Below, in pieces: positions 18,791 through 27,057 of a stretch of 64,000 bases of DNA. Positions within the stretch are counted from its first letter, which is position 1; each line of letters starts with the position of its first letter. The position numbers and the translations under genes are program-made. The notes beneath the pieces are model-generated. The model saw only the letters and a list, made by a program, of their open reading frames with translations. It did no database searches and was not told the origin of the DNA. This stretch comes from Chloroflexota bacterium (GTDB lineage: Bacteria > Chloroflexota > Anaerolineae > Aggregatilineales > Phototrophicaceae): the NCBI GenBank assembly GCA_011523515.1, contig WTGO01000094.1, forward strand, positions 1 to 64,000. The letters run 5' to 3'.

Positions 18791-20596
18791 ATGGCGATAC
18801 AATTGGACACGCGCATAGCAGCCAACCTCTATCAGGCGCGAATCAAGGACGGCGTTCCACCGGAACTGAAAAAGGTTCCCTTCCGCAATATCCGCGATTT
18901 GCTGTCCATGCACAGCAAGACTTCGGGCGACAAGACCTGTCTGATTTATTACGACAATGACGACGGCGCACAGAAATTCACTTACGCTGAGTTCAATGCG
19001 CGCGTGCATCAGGCGGCCAACTTCATGGTCGAAGATCTGGGCATTCGGCGCGGCGATCGCGTCGCCACCATTGCCTACAATCATGTGGATACGGTACTGA
19101 TTTATTTCGCCTGCTGGGTCATCGGCGCGACGGTAGCGCCACAAAATGTCGCCGAGGATGACCGCCGTATCGCCTTTATCCTGCGCAACAGCGAAGCCAA
19201 GGTCTGCTTCGTGCGCAGCGAGTATTTGGAGCGCGCCCAGAATATCGTGAAAGGCGTCAATGGCGATAAGGGCGTAGCCAATATTGAGCTAATCGTTCAA
19301 GTGGGCGGGGCGGCCAATGAGCGCCACATCAACTTTTACGCGGCGCTGAAAAACCGCCCAACCACTTATCTGGCGGACGAGTCGGGCGCCAAGTCGGCGG
19401 ATGTCCCGCTGAGCGATGGCGGCGAGGCCACGGCCGGCCTCAATGATGAAGCCTTGTTGGTGTATACCAGCGGCACCACTGGCGCGCCCAAGGGCGTCAT
19501 CCTGTCGCAATACAACCTGCTGGTGGATGCGCAAGGGATCAGCAGCTGGCAAGCGATCACCGGCAATCAGCGCACGATGTGCGTCTTGCCGATTCATCAC
19601 GTCAACGGCATTGTCGTGACGCTGATCATGCCGCTGTATGTCGGCGGCTGCGCCGTGCTCAATCGCCGTTTCAGCGTCTCGCAATTCTGGGAACGGATCG
19701 TGCGCGAGGGCGTGAATGTGGTTAGCGTGGTGCCGACCTTGCTGCAATTCCTGATCGAATATGGCGAGCGCGAACGCGCCAAGGGCAATACGATTTTCGG
19801 CGGAGGGATTAATCGCCGCGACCTGATCCATTTTCGTCATCTGATCTGCGGCGCCGGTACGCTGTCAGTCGGGCTGGCCAAAGCATTCAGCGACATGTTC
19901 GGCATTACTATCATTCACGGCTATGGCTTGAGCGAGACGACCTGCTATTCATGCTTCCTGCCGGTCAACCTGTCCTGGCAAGCCAATCAGCGTTGGCTGC
20001 TGGCGCATGACTATCCCAGCATCGGCTGCCCGATTGAGCCGAACGAGATGGCGATTTTTTCCGCGGACGGCAGTGGCCACCGATTGGGCGAGGGCGAACG
20101 CGGCGAGATCTGCATACGCGGCCACAATGTGATGCAAGGCTATTTCAAACGACCCGACGCAAACGCCGAGACCTTCAAATTTCAGTGGTTCCGCAGCGGT
20201 GATGAAGGCTATTATCTGCGCGACGGAGACGGTCGGCAATTCTTCTTTATAACCGGCCGCATCAAGGAGCTGATCAATCGCGGCGGCGTGAAGTTGAGCC
20301 CCTTTGACATCGAAGAGGTACTGCTCGGCATCGACGGTATCAAGGTGGGTTTGGCTGTCGGCTTCAGGAATGACTACTATGGTGAAGAAGTTGGCGCCTA
20401 CGTGGTTTTGGAGGAGGGTGTCAAGCTCGACGAAGCAGCCATTATCGCCAACTGTCGCGAGCATATGCCCTTCGAAAAGTCGCCCAAGGTGGTCGTCTTC
20501 GGCAAGGAGATTCCAGTAACATCGACCGGGAAGTACCAGCGGCTAAAGCTGCATGACTGCTTCGCCGAATGGGAGCATACGCAGTTCAGGCCCTAG
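18791..20596 (+). CDS. AMP-dependent acyl-CoA synthetase/ligase
   Basis: A 601-residue member of the ANL superfamily. The P-loop-like AMP motif L-L-V-Y-T-S-G-T-T-G-A-P-K-G-V is intact. So are the Y-G-L-S-E-T-T adenine motif, the Y-x-x-x-D hinge region around Y-Y-L-R-D-G-D-G-R and I-T-G-R-I-K-E-L-I-N-R-G-G-V-K-L-S-P, and the C-terminal catalytic Lys in T-S-T-G-K-Y-Q-R. It activates a carboxylic acid as an acyl-adenylate and transfers it to CoA. Chain length is unknown. The long frame upstream is rejected because GGAG-N8-ATG at 18791 gives a normal N-terminus. Its stop shares a CTAG with the P-type ATPase. Confidence 0.9.
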   Translation: MAIQLDTRIAANLYQARIKDGVPPELKKVPFRNIRDLLSMHSKTSGDKTCLIYYDNDDGAQKFTYAEFNARVHQAANFMVEDLGIRRGDRVATIAYNHVDTVLIYFACWVIGATVAPQNVAEDDRRIAFILRNSEAKVCFVRSEYLERAQNIVKGVNGDKGVANIELIVQVGGAANERHINFYAALKNRPTTYLADESGAKSADVPLSDGGEATAGLNDEALLVYTSGTTGAPKGVILSQYNLLVDAQGISSWQAITGNQRTMCVLPIHHVNGIVVTLIMPLYVGGCAVLNRRFSVSQFWERIVREGVNVVSVVPTLLQFLIEYGERERAKGNTIFGGGINRRDLIHFRHLICGAGTLSVGLAKAFSDMFGITIIHGYGLSETTCYSCFLPVNLSWQANQRWLLAHDYPSIGCPIEPNEMAIFSADGSGHRLGEGERGEICIRGHNVMQGYFKRPDANAETFKFQWFRSGDEGYYLRDGDGRQFFFITGRIKELINRGGVKLSPFDIEEVLLGIDGIKVGLAVGFRNDYYGEEVGAYVVLEEGVKLDEAAIIANCREHMPFEKSPKVVVFGKEIPVTSTGKYQRLKLHDCFAEWEHTQFRP

Positions 20597-22563
20597 GCTT
20601 CTCGAGCGCGAGCCAGCCGCCGCCGACGCAATTCGGGCAGCAGCAGCAGACTGAGTAAACCGTTCATCACTACAATCACCGTACTGCCTTCGTGACCCAG
20701 CACGCCCAGCGGCAAGGGTAAATCGACGGCAAACACACCCAGAGTCAGCAGCGCGATCACCGCCAGCGAGAAAGCGATGTTCTGCTGGACGACTCGGCGG
20801 GCGCGCGCGCTCAGCCGCAGGGCAGCGGCGATGCGCCCCAGCCGATCACTCATCAGCACGACATCCGCCGTTTCCAGCGCGACGTCCGTACCCGCCCCGC
20901 CCATAGCGATGCCGATATCAGCCAGCGCCAGGGCCGGCGCGTCGTTAATGCCATCTCCGACCATCGCGACGGGACCGAATTCGCGGCGCAGTTCGCTAAC
21001 CGTTAACGCCTTTTCGTCTGGCAGCAGGCCAGCGTAAACCCGGCTGATGCCGACTTGCTCGGCGATGGAATCGGCGACGCGTTGGTTGTCGCCCGTCAGA
21101 ACAACCGTCATGATGCCGCGATGCTTCAGCGCTGCAATCAGGGGCGCGGCGTCGGCTCGGCATTCGTCGGCCAGCGCGATCAGACCCAGCCACTCTTGGT
21201 CGCGCAGAACCGCCACGACCGTCTGGCCACCGTCCTCCAATTCTCGCTGCTTGTCGCTCAGTGCTGTAGGCACAGCGGGGCAGCCCGACAGGCGCGCGAG
21301 GCGCCCAACACGCAGCGTGCGCCCGTTGAGCTCGGCGCACACGCCGTGGCCGGGCAGCGCCTCGAACTTTGTTGGCTCGCGCAGGGGGAGGGCGGACGCT
21401 TGCGCTCGCCCAACAATCGCTTTGGCCAACGGATGCTCCGAGCGCGCTTCAGCCGACGCGGCATAGGTTAACAGCTCTGACTCGCTGACCTGGGGCGCGC
21501 AAACAATCTGGGAGACTCGCGGTTCGCCGAGCGTGAGCGTTCCGGTTTTGTCAAAGGCGAAGACTTTGACCGCGGCGAGTTGCTCCAGGCTGGCGCCGCC
21601 TTTGAACAAGACGCCGTCGCGGGCTGCGGACGCGATCGCGGATATGATCGCGGAGGGTACGCTGATCACCAGGGCGCAGGGCGATGCAACCGTCATCAAC
21701 ACCATGGCCCGGTAAAAATTGCTCTGAAAGTCGCTGAGGCCCAGCGCCGGTGGAACCAGGATGAGCAGCGTGACAGCCAGAATCACCAGCTTGGCGTAAC
21801 CCTGCTCGAAGCGCTCGAGAAAGCGTTCGGTCGGCGCTTTGCTGTCTTGCGCTTCTTCGACCAATCTGATGATGCGCGACAGTGTCGTTTGCCCGGCGGA
21901 TCGCTGCGCGCGAACATCGAGGATGCCCGGGCCATTGAGCGTCCCCGCAAAAACCGGGTCACCGGCCGCCTTGTCCGCCGGCATGGACTCGCCGCTGATG
22001 GGGCTCTCGTCCACCGCCGACTGGCCGGCCAGCACCATGCCATCAACCGGTATCCGCTCGGCGGGTTCGATCAACACGGTATCGCCGATCCTGATCTCGC
22101 TGATCTTGAGCTCGACAACGCGCCCGCCGCGCTTGACCTTGGCTACTTCGGGATAAAGGGCGAAGAGACCGCGGATGGCGCTGCGGCTGCGCCCGATGGC
22201 GTAATCTTGCAGTACGTTGCTGAGCGAGAAGAGGAAGAGCAGAATCGCGCCTTCGCGCCACTGGCCGATCAATGCCGCGCCCAAGGCCGCCAGCAGCATC
22301 AGCAGATCGACATCAACTTTTCCTTGCGCAAGACTCTCGATCGCGGTCCTGGCGCCGTTGTAGCCGCCGGCAAGGTAGGCGACGATGTTGAACAAGAGAA
22401 TCACGCCCGCGTAAGCAGAAGCCCGCTCCGCGAGAAAACTGAAGACGATGGCGAATAGCGTGAGCGCCACCAGTCGCGGCGCCAGCCATGCCTGGCTGCG
22501 CCAGTTAAGCGGCGAGTCAAAGTCTGCCGGTCGATTATGTGAAGCGGTCGTCTGCGCGCTCAA
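20593..22563 (-). CDS. Heavy-metal P1B-type ATPase (Zn/Cd/Co type)
   Basis: A 656-residue transporter. In order: TM helices 1-4, the actuator G-E-S, the metal-site helix with S-P-C-A-L (S294-P-C296), the phosphorylation site D338-K-T-G-T-L-T, the S-E-H-P-L-A nucleotide motif, T-G-D-N and G-D-G-I-N-D-A-P-A-L. The last helices carry G-H-E-G-S-T-V-I-V-V-M-N-G, which is typical of Zn/Cd/Co exporters rather than copper pumps. There is no N-terminal HMA metal-binding domain and no His-rich tail. The start codon in this frame is TTG at 22563 with GGTGA upstream, so the exact N-terminus is uncertain. Metal efflux across the cytoplasmic membrane is expected. Confidence 0.92.
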   Translation of the reverse strand: MSAQTTASHNRPADFDSPLNWRSQAWLAPRLVALTLFAIVFSFLAERASAYAGVILLFNIVAYLAGGYNGARTAIESLAQGKVDVDLLMLLAALGAALIGQWREGAILLFLFSLSNVLQDYAIGRSRSAIRGLFALYPEVAKVKRGGRVVELKISEIRIGDTVLIEPAERIPVDGMVLAGQSAVDESPISGESMPADKAAGDPVFAGTLNGPGILDVRAQRSAGQTTLSRIIRLVEEAQDSKAPTERFLERFEQGYAKLVILAVTLLILVPPALGLSDFQSNFYRAMVLMTVASPCALVISVPSAIISAIASAARDGVLFKGGASLEQLAAVKVFAFDKTGTLTLGEPRVSQIVCAPQVSESELLTYAASAEARSEHPLAKAIVGRAQASALPLREPTKFEALPGHGVCAELNGRTLRVGRLARLSGCPAVPTALSDKQRELEDGGQTVVAVLRDQEWLGLIALADECRADAAPLIAALKHRGIMTVVLTGDNQRVADSIAEQVGISRVYAGLLPDEKALTVSELRREFGPVAMVGDGINDAPALALADIGIAMGGAGTDVALETADVVLMSDRLGRIAAALRLSARARRVVQQNIAFSLAVIALLTLGVFAVDLPLPLGVLGHEGSTVIVVMNGLLSLLLLPELRRRRLARAREA

Positions 22564-22610
22564 AGTTTCATCACCATTAATCAGCGTAAAGTCATCGCAA
22601 CAGACTTATT

Positions 22611-22624
22611 TTAACATCAGTTAA
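22611..22624. promoter_or_regulatory. Short inverted repeat upstream of the P-type ATPase (possible operator)
   Basis: TTAAC-ATCA-GTTAA lies about 50 bp upstream of the ATPase start in an AT-rich stretch. It could be a regulator site for metal control. It is short enough to be chance. Confidence 0.2.
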
Positions 22625-22727
22625 TCCATTTTGCAAACTGCAATGAAAACAATTCTATTTTTCTGATTTTGCGTTGCAAGTGAGCAGTCGGGCGCCAGCA
22701 ATTGTTCAGGCGCGCCAGGAAAAGCAA

Positions 22728-22749
22728 GGACGCGCCGTTTGGCGCGCCC
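22728..22749 (-). terminator. GC-rich hairpin downstream of the M50-like genes
   Basis: GGACGCGCC-GTTT-GGCGCGCCC forms six G:C pairs, one mismatch and two further pairs. On the minus strand it follows the stop at 22789 by about 40 nt and is trailed by TTGCTTTTCC, so it could end the transcript of the two M50-like genes. Confidence 0.5.
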
Positions 22750-22788
22750 GGTAAATGTAAACGATGTCGGGAGTATGTAGGCGGCGGT

Positions 22789-23586
22789 TTACAGAATGTC
22801 GTCGTTCTTGGGAATCTGCTTCAGTTGCCGCGAAATGCTCAGATAGAAGGCCGCCGCGAGCATGGCAATGGCAATGGCTGACCAGGTTAACGCGACTACC
22901 GGGATCGATAGCGCTGGCATGACGTTCTCTGAGAAGTAAGCGATTGGATTGGTAATGGCGTCATCCACCATGGCCGGCGAATTGAGAATGACCGGCAGAT
23001 CTAGCAAAATGTGGCAGGCAGTCATAAGCGAAGCAATTGTCATCACGATTTGCGTTATTGAACGCTTCGACAGCAATTGGTTAATGTCACCGCGTCCCTT
23101 CCAGCCCAGGACAATGAGCAACAGGCCAAAGCCGATGCAGACGAACATCGATATCCAGTCGCCGGTGGCGTCGGGTCGAATGAAGAGCGCCAGGAAGCCT
23201 ACGGTAAACGCGCCAGTAATCATCGCCATGCCACGTACCAGGTGGGGCGCGCGGTTCACCAGGAAAAACATGACCGCGCCCAGCAGCGCCGATCCGAGAT
23301 ATCCGGCTGACATCGTCAAAGCGTCTGCGCCGCCGCTAAACTCGATTACATACGAACCTGCAGGCGACAAAGTAAAACTATGTACTGTTCCGCCGGTGAC
23401 TTGGATGGCGAATGCGCTTAGGCCGCCGTGAATGTTGTTGATGAACATACGCAGCGGGTGCACGATATTGCTAAAGCTCTCGGTATACCAAAGCGCCAAA
23501 ATGGCAAAAAAGGCCATTATCGAGATCGCCAGACTTCTGTGCGCGATCTGCCGCCGTACTTTGCGCTCTACGAATTTCCTAAGCAT
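22789..23586 (-). CDS. M50-like membrane protein that has lost the zinc motif (paralogue of the neighbour)
   Basis: A 265-residue polytopic membrane protein with about six hydrophobic segments. It aligns over its whole length with the C-terminal two thirds of the protein at 23679-24764. Shared landmarks are G-G-T-V-x-x-F-T-(L/V)-S-P, A-G-Y-L-G-(S/A)-A-L-(L/F)-G, N-R-A-P/S-R-K-P and the last helix. Where the neighbour has H-E-A-S-H, this one has H-G-G-L-S at residues 53-57: the first His is kept, while the Glu and second His are gone. It should therefore not be a metalloprotease. The 92-nt gap and shared strand suggest one transcript and perhaps a heteromeric complex. Confidence 0.7.
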   Translation of the reverse strand: MLRKFVERKVRRQIAHRSLAISIMAFFAILALWYTESFSNIVHPLRMFINNIHGGLSAFAIQVTGGTVHSFTLSPAGSYVIEFSGGADALTMSAGYLGSALLGAVMFFLVNRAPHLVRGMAMITGAFTVGFLALFIRPDATGDWISMFVCIGFGLLLIVLGWKGRGDINQLLSKRSITQIVMTIASLMTACHILLDLPVILNSPAMVDDAITNPIAYFSENVMPALSIPVVALTWSAIAIAMLAAAFYLSISRQLKQIPKNDDIL

Positions 23587-23678
23587 GATGACTCTCCTAG
23601 AATCTCCTTCGTGACTTGCAGTTGAGTTCCATTGCTCGTATGGTTATCTTAACACGCTTCAAACGGGATTGTCCAAAC

Positions 23679-24764
23679 TTAGCCGCGAACGGCTTGACTT
23701 ATCTCTCCTCCCACTTGTTTGACGAGTCCGTAGTAGATTGCTGCCGACAACATGCCGACGGCGATCAGGGCCCACATCAGCGCGACAACCGCTGCCGGCA
23801 ATAGTGGCGTCACTTGGGCCGAAAAGTTGGCGGCGTCGTTAAGCGCGCCGTCCAGCGCCGGATTGGGATTGCGCACGACGCTCCACAGGTCGAACACGGC
23901 GTTAAGCCCGGTCAAGATCGCCAATGTGTTCAGCAAGAAGACGGTGATCACCCTGGGGGCGAAGGCGCCCAGCGCAATCAGACCAGCGCCAAAGCCGATG
24001 CCGACGATTTGAGCGGTGCGGTTTTGCTCCGCGTCCGGCGTGGCGAAGCTGAGCGTGAGCACGACAATAGCGACGCCGATGGCAACGGCCAGGCCGCGTG
24101 TCCAGCGGGGCTTGCGGCTGGTAATGAAAAAGAGCATGGTTCCGAACAGTGCCGCGCCCAGATAACCGGCCGGCGCGATCAAGGCAATGTTGCCGCCGGC
24201 GATTGTGGCCACACCTGATCCATTAGGCGACACGGTAAAGCCCAGCACGGTTCCGCCGGACAGCAGCCCGGCCAGCGCGTGGCTGGCTTCATGCACGAAG
24301 GTGACGAAGAGCCGAATCGGATAGGTGATGGTCGATGCGGTGAAGGCGCTGCTTTGCGTCACAATGGTCCCGTCCCGCTGCACGACCCGCTGTTCCACAT
24401 CAGGCATATTCCACAAGAACAGCGCCACGATCAGCGCGAGGATCGTGATCAGAATCGTCTGCCGCCGGACGATTTGCTCGTGGCTGACGCCCGCGTCGCC
24501 GCGCATCACGCGCCGGTTGCGCCACAAGAAGAACAGCGCCACCACGGCTACCGGCAGCCCGCTCAGGACAAAAACGAGCGGCAGGGGAAAATCGGCAGCC
24601 AGTTGAATACCCAGATCGGACACCAGCGCCTTGGCTTCGCTGGACACTTCAGCACCGACACTGCCGGTGTTGATGGCATCTGATGTGAGTAGAGCCCCCA
24701 CAACCATCCAGCCGACAGCAAGCAGCAGCGCCAGACCCCAAAAGTATCTCAGTTTATTCCGCAA
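23679..24764 (-). CDS. M50B-like membrane metallopeptidase
   Basis: A 361-residue polytopic protein with the zinc-protease motif H158-E-A-S-H162 inside a hydrophobic segment, followed by the conserved G-G-T-V-L-G-F-T-V-S-P-N-G-S-G and A-G-Y-L-G-A-A-L-F-G blocks of the peptidase M50B-like family. Two extra N-terminal helices with a linker precede the conserved core. The family cleaves within or near the membrane, and the substrate is unknown. The frame begins with TTG at 24764, preceded by GGAGTAGGG, which is a good ribosome site. It is divergent from the Rieske oxygenase gene and upstream of its degenerate paralogue. Confidence 0.75.
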   Translation of the reverse strand: MRNKLRYFWGLALLLAVGWMVVGALLTSDAINTGSVGAEVSSEAKALVSDLGIQLAADFPLPLVFVLSGLPVAVVALFFLWRNRRVMRGDAGVSHEQIVRRQTILITILALIVALFLWNMPDVEQRVVQRDGTIVTQSSAFTASTITYPIRLFVTFVHEASHALAGLLSGGTVLGFTVSPNGSGVATIAGGNIALIAPAGYLGAALFGTMLFFITSRKPRWTRGLAVAIGVAIVVLTLSFATPDAEQNRTAQIVGIGFGAGLIALGAFAPRVITVFLLNTLAILTGLNAVFDLWSVVRNPNPALDGALNDAANFSAQVTPLLPAAVVALMWALIAVGMLSAAIYYGLVKQVGGEISQAVRG

Positions 24765-24943
24765 CTTAACCCTACTCCCGCATCTGCAATGGTCATTGGC
24801 GAATCATGGCGCATTTCGCGTACAATCTGCAATACGCGCGCCAGATTCTCTCACTTATCATTATACGGAAATATGCTTTCGACCGTTCTAACAATCGTAA
24901 AATTTCTGTAATATCGCCGGATTCAGAGTGAGGCCGCTGCAAA

Positions 24944-26056
24944 ATGTCGACCATCGACCTGAGCGACTACAAGCCGGCCGCCGACTTGGCTCTGGCGAAG
25001 ACGATGCCGGCGCGCTGGTATACCGAGCCCGAATTTCTGACTTTGGAAGCCGAAAAGATCTTCTACAGGACCTGGCAACCGGTTGGTCGGCTGGAGGACG
25101 TCTTGCGCGCGGGCGATTTCTTCAGCTGCGAGGTCCTGGATCAGCCACTCATCGTCGTGCGCAATAAGGATGGCGAATTGCGCGCCTTCTATAACGTATG
25201 CCCGCATCGCGCCGCCGTCGTCGCGCATGGACGCGGCAATCGCAAGAGCCTGCAGTGCAAGTACCACGGCTGGACCTACGACCTGAATGGCCGGCTGCTG
25301 CGCGCGCCCGAGTTTGAAGGCGTCAAAGATTGGGACGCGCAAGCCGTTTGCTTGCAACCGGTTCTGGTCGAAGCCTGGGGACCCTGGATATTTGTCAACC
25401 TCGACCCGTCCGCGGCCTCGATGGCATCGACATACGGCAAAATCGCCGGCGAAATCGCAGCGGCCGGATTCAATCTGAGCCAGATGCGCCTGGTCGAGCG
25501 GCGTGACTATGTTATCGACTGCAATTGGAAAGTGTACGTCGACAATTACCTGGAGGGCTATCACCTGCCGATTGCGCATCCCGGCTTGTTCCGCGAAGTC
25601 GACTACGACCAGTATCGCGTGGATACGTATCGATTTTATTCCAAACAGCACGCGCCTATCCGCGATGTGGCAGCGGGCGAAACGCGCGATCGGCGTTATG
25701 TACGCAGCGGTGACGCCGAAGAAGACGCCCTGTATTACTGGATTTTCCCCAACGTTATGCTGAACGTCTATCTGGACAATACGTCGATCAATATCATCAT
25801 CCCGCTGGGCCATGACAAGACTTTGACGCGCTTCGAGTGGTATTTCGAAGCGCCGGGAACAGGAGAAGGCTGGGAGAGCATGCAGCAGATTATCGCCTTC
25901 AGCGACGAGATCCAGCAGGAAGATATCGAGCTCTGCGAGTGGGTCCAGCGCGGCTTGCGCTCCAAAGCCTATGAGACTGGGCGCTTTTCAGTCTTGCGCG
26001 AGAATGGCGTGCACCACTTTCAGTCGCTGGTACACGAGTTTCTCACGCGGGAATAG
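24944..26056 (+). CDS. Rieske-type ring-hydroxylating oxygenase, large subunit
   Basis: A 370-residue oxygenase component. The Rieske [2Fe-2S] ligands are C86-P-H88 and C105-K-Y-H108. The mononuclear iron site reads N-Y-L-E-G-Y-H207-x4-H212 in the typical D-N-Y-x-E-x-Y-H-x-x-x-x-H arrangement, with a downstream acidic segment E-D-I-E-L-C-E-W supplying the third ligand. Length and layout resemble the alpha subunits acting on aromatic rings or quaternary amines (carnitine/glycine-betaine type). The reductase is not adjacent. The substrate is not determinable. Its 3' end overlaps the convergent gene by 14 nt. Confidence 0.88.
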   Translation: MSTIDLSDYKPAADLALAKTMPARWYTEPEFLTLEAEKIFYRTWQPVGRLEDVLRAGDFFSCEVLDQPLIVVRNKDGELRAFYNVCPHRAAVVAHGRGNRKSLQCKYHGWTYDLNGRLLRAPEFEGVKDWDAQAVCLQPVLVEAWGPWIFVNLDPSAASMASTYGKIAGEIAAAGFNLSQMRLVERRDYVIDCNWKVYVDNYLEGYHLPIAHPGLFREVDYDQYRVDTYRFYSKQHAPIRDVAAGETRDRRYVRSGDAEEDALYYWIFPNVMLNVYLDNTSINIIIPLGHDKTLTRFEWYFEAPGTGEGWESMQQIIAFSDEIQQEDIELCEWVQRGLRSKAYETGRFSVLRENGVHHFQSLVHEFLTRE

Positions 26057-27041
26057 TCTCTTCGGTGTTATCCTTGCGCGCCTCGGCCCGGAAGGCGGAT
26101 GCGGGTGAAACCCCCAGCGCCAGCAGCCCGATCGTGCCCCAGATGGCATAGCTCAGCACTGATACACCGTGAAACAGGAAGCCCAGCGACACCGATTCCA
26201 GCGGCTCCATGCCGACGATATTCCCGCTGACGACGATGGCGCCTTCAAAGGACCCCAGGCCGGCGATGCTGACCGGCAGAGCCAGCGCCAGCGCCGCCAG
26301 CGATACGCCCAGCGGTACGCTGCGCAGGTAATCCGTCTTGATGCCCAGCGCGAGATGAAGGCAGTAGTAGCCGAAGAGCGATACGCCCCAGGCGACTGCC
26401 GTCCAAAACAGAATGCTCAGCAGCGCGCGTATGTGCGCCAGGGGTTGCAAGCCGGCGAGCAGGTCATTGAGCAGCGCCTTCAGCGGCAAGCGACCCAAGA
26501 TTGGAAGCAGGCGCAACAGTCCGTCCAGGATTCGATGCGCAAGCTGTGGATAGCGCGCGAAAAACAGCAAGACCACAAAACTGAAAAGCGCGAGCAAGCC
26601 AAAAAGCGCAGCGCGCTCGCTTACTTCGGGCGACCCGCCGACGGAGGCCGAAATCATCAGCACAACGATCAAGGTATCGAGCAAGCGCTCGACCACGATG
26701 CTGCTGGCGGCTGTACCCAGGGGCACTCGATTGCGCGTGGCCAACACGCTGCGCGCGACTTCACCCAGCCGCAGCGGCAGCTGATTGCCCAGGAACATCA
26801 CATTCACCATGTGCGTCGCCGGTACGATGGGAATGCGCCGGTGCAGCAAGACGGACCAACGGATGCCGCGCAGCAAAAGAGAGGCCGCCACCAAGCCGAA
26901 TGCCAGCAGCAGCATGACTGGATCGGCCGCCTTGATGCTCGTCCAGACATCATTTACGGGTATGTCGCGCAGGATCAGCAGCAGCAGCGCGGCGCTGACC
27001 ACTAAACTGGCCAGTAGAATCAGAATTTGCCGCCTCTTCAT
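26043..27041 (-). CDS. LPG-synthase-TM/UPF0104-type membrane protein
   Basis: A 332-residue integral membrane protein with about eight helices. The N-terminal half has the hallmark R-G-I-R-W-S-V-L-L ... N-V-M-F-L-G-N-Q-L-P-L-R-L-G-E-V-A-R of the lysylphosphatidylglycerol synthetase transmembrane (flippase-like) family. The segment L-P-V-S-I-A-G-L-G-S-F-E-G-A near the C-terminus is also typical. The aminoacyl-transferase domain is missing, so a lipid or lipid-linked-sugar translocation role is more likely. It follows the secreted glycosidase on the same strand by 16 nt and is probably co-transcribed. Confidence 0.8.
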   Translation of the reverse strand: MKRRQILILLASLVVSAALLLLILRDIPVNDVWTSIKAADPVMLLLAFGLVAASLLLRGIRWSVLLHRRIPIVPATHMVNVMFLGNQLPLRLGEVARSVLATRNRVPLGTAASSIVVERLLDTLIVVLMISASVGGSPEVSERAALFGLLALFSFVVLLFFARYPQLAHRILDGLLRLLPILGRLPLKALLNDLLAGLQPLAHIRALLSILFWTAVAWGVSLFGYYCLHLALGIKTDYLRSVPLGVSLAALALALPVSIAGLGSFEGAIVVSGNIVGMEPLESVSLGFLFHGVSVLSYAIWGTIGLLALGVSPASAFRAEARKDNTEETIPA

Positions 27042-27057
27042 ATGCGTAGTGTATCCG

